This document shows, in pieces, positions 6,257 to 6,838 of a DNA stretch of 6,838 bases; the first letter of the stretch is position 1, and the number at the start of each line of letters is the position of its first letter. The DNA is taken from NCBI GenBank assembly GCA_964499485.1, contig CAZCLF010000057.1, positions 1-6,838 of the forward strand, in the 5' to 3' direction. Source of the stretch: Ga0074130 sp964499485 (GTDB lineage: Bacteria; Pseudomonadota; Gammaproteobacteria; Burkholderiales; Rhodocyclaceae). Position numbers and translations under genes: made by a program. The notes beneath the pieces were generated by a model. The model did not search any database. It had not been told where the DNA came from and saw only the letters and a program-made list of their open reading frames with translations.

Positions 6257-6333
6257 CGGGGCGTAGCGCAGCCTGGTAGCGCATCTGCTTTGGGAGCAGA
6301 GGGTCGTGAGTTCGAATCCCACCGCCCCGACCA
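6257..6333 (+). tRNA. tRNA-Pro (anticodon TGG)
   Basis: A full 77-base cloverleaf is visible. The acceptor stem is CGGGGCG/CGCCCCG, the D stem is GCGC/GCGC and the anticodon stem is TCTGC/GCAGA. The loop TTTGGGA places TGG at 6291-6293, reading CCA and wobble proline codons. The T loop is TTCGAAT. CCA is encoded at 6331-6333. The T stem GTGAG/CCCAC has one A-C mismatch (6309 with 6319). Confidence 0.97.
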
Positions 6334-6355
6334 CTATTTCGTATCCCCTCGGTAA

Positions 6356-6432
6356 CCGTCCGTAGCTCATCTGGATAGAGCACCGGCCTTCTAAGCCGGG
6401 GGTAACAGGTTCGAGTCCTGTCGGGCGGGCCA
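6356..6432 (+). tRNA. tRNA-Arg (anticodon TCT)
   Basis: A 77-base cloverleaf is visible. The acceptor stem is CCGTCCG/CGGGCGG with one T-G wobble, the D stem is GCTC/GAGC and the anticodon stem is CCGGC/GCCGG. The loop CTTCTAA places TCT at 6390-6392, reading AGA (and AGG by wobble). The T stem ACAGG/CCTGT is perfect, and CCA is encoded at 6430-6432. It follows tRNA-Pro by 22 bases with no promoter between, so both are probably cut from one transcript. Confidence 0.97.
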
Positions 6433-6534
6433 TAAGTGCCTACCCCACCCCTGTAATACTCCCCCTCCTTGCTATTCCTGCACCGGGCAAATCAGCTTCA
6501 CCCTGTGTGCAGCTTTGTGCCTTTCATTGTGTCC

Positions 6535-6546
6535 TTGACATATGAT
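6535..6546 (+). promoter_or_regulatory. Weak promoter candidate for the MBL-fold gene
   Basis: TATGAT (6541-6546) is a five-of-six -10 match and would start transcription near 6553, giving a leader of about 22 bases. A perfect TTGACA (6535-6540) abuts it directly and so cannot act as its -35. Used as a -35 itself, that hexamer would have only a poor -10 near 6558. The rest of the gap 6433-6574 shows a C-rich tract at 6443-6468 and no gene. Confidence 0.3.
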
Positions 6547-6574
6547 TTGTGTGTTTCTCCATTGAGCACACTGT

Positions 6575-6838
6575 ATGCCGGCAAGCAACACACCTTTGAA
6601 ACAAGTTTTGGTTGAGGGATTCTTTGATCCGGTTACCTCGACAGTGACTTACGTTGTCTATGATGGCCCGAACTCTGCCTGCGCAATCATTGACCCTGTC
6701 CTTGATTACGACCCCAAGGCTGGACGTACGGAGACCACCTCCGTTGATCGTGTGACCGAGTTTGTATCGGCGCGTGGACTGAACGTTGAATGGATTCTGG
6801 AAACCCATGCGCATGCAGATCACCTCTCGGCAGCCCCC
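6575..6838 (+). CDS. MBL-fold metallo-hydrolase, persulfide dioxygenase/Blh-like, 3' truncated by the window edge
   Basis: The first 88 residues match the start of the persulfide-dioxygenase-like branch of the metallo-beta-lactamase fold (ETHE1/Blh type), which oxidises glutathione persulfide to sulfite in sulfide detoxification. The visible features are FFDPVTSTVTYVVYDG, the acidic stretch IIDPVLDYDPKAGRT, and the metal motif HxHxDH as H78-A-H80-A-D82-H83. Active-site parts beyond this point lie outside the window, so a glyoxalase-II-like or other thiolesterase role is not excluded. The ATG at 6575 is the first possible start, since an in-frame TGA lies at 6563-6565. It has only a weak GAG as ribosome-binding site. 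It appears to be transcribed separately from the tRNAs upstream. I see no BigR- or ArsR-type regulator nearby. Confidence 0.88.
   Translation, partial: MPASNTPLKQVLVEGFFDPVTSTVTYVVYDGPNSACAIIDPVLDYDPKAGRTETTSVDRVTEFVSARGLNVEWILETHAHADHLSAAP

Noticed and set aside
6161..6355. 64-aa plus-strand open frame over tRNA-Pro
   Set aside because: GVAQPGSASALGAEGREFESH is the classic false translation of a tRNA gene.
6257..6432. tRNA genes as an integration site for a mobile element
   Set aside because: No integrase, no direct repeat of the tRNA 3' ends and no change in gene character is seen in the flanks.
5990..6433. 147-aa minus-strand open frame across the two tRNAs
   Set aside because: It contains the well-known spurious translations of tRNA antisense strands (GLEPVTPGLEGRCS, GFELTTLCSQSRCATRLRYAP).

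Overview
The window looks like chromosomal DNA of a proteobacterium, most likely a betaproteobacterium. The reasons are the uvrC-pgsA gene pair, a LexA close to the E. coli type that sits behind a CTGT-N8-ACAG operator, tRNA genes with encoded CCA ends, and a gram-negative outer-membrane receptor. The genus cannot be resolved by eye. Every convincing gene lies on the + strand, and I see no mobile element, CRISPR array or sign of recent transfer.

Bases 1-2954 hold housekeeping DNA-repair and envelope genes. First comes the 3' part of uvrC (nucleotide excision repair; the first ~50 codons lie outside the window). Ten bases later comes pgsA (phosphatidylglycerol-phosphate synthase), probably translationally coupled to uvrC. 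Next is lexA, the SOS repressor, with a very clean autoregulatory SOS box just ahead of its ribosome-binding site. lexA is not followed by sulA or a mutagenesis cassette here.

Bases 2955-6157 hold the most interesting part, a three-gene set that I read as a metal-handling, probably copper, locus. It contains a small exported DUF2946-type protein with a His/Cys cluster, a TonB-dependent outer-membrane receptor, and a periplasmic YcnI-like (DUF1775) protein whose predicted mature N-terminus is a histidine and whose tail is His-rich. The receptor would bring the substrate across the outer membrane, and the YcnI-like protein would bind copper in the periplasm. No inner-membrane transporter is present in the window. 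The 122-bp gap between the DUF2946 gene and the receptor gene contains three successive stem-loop-forming dyads, one of them with 10 of 11 positions paired over 26 nt. The DUF2946 gene may be read from a leaderless transcript.

Bases 6158-6432 hold a sigma70-type promoter driving tRNA-Pro(TGG) and tRNA-Arg(TCT), both with encoded CCA. The tRNA-Pro has an A-C mismatch in its T stem. The window ends inside a metallo-beta-lactamase-fold hydrolase of the persulfide-dioxygenase/Blh type (6575 to the end), which is complete up to its HxHxDH metal motif. The gap from 6433 to 6574 shows only a C-rich tract and a weak promoter candidate.
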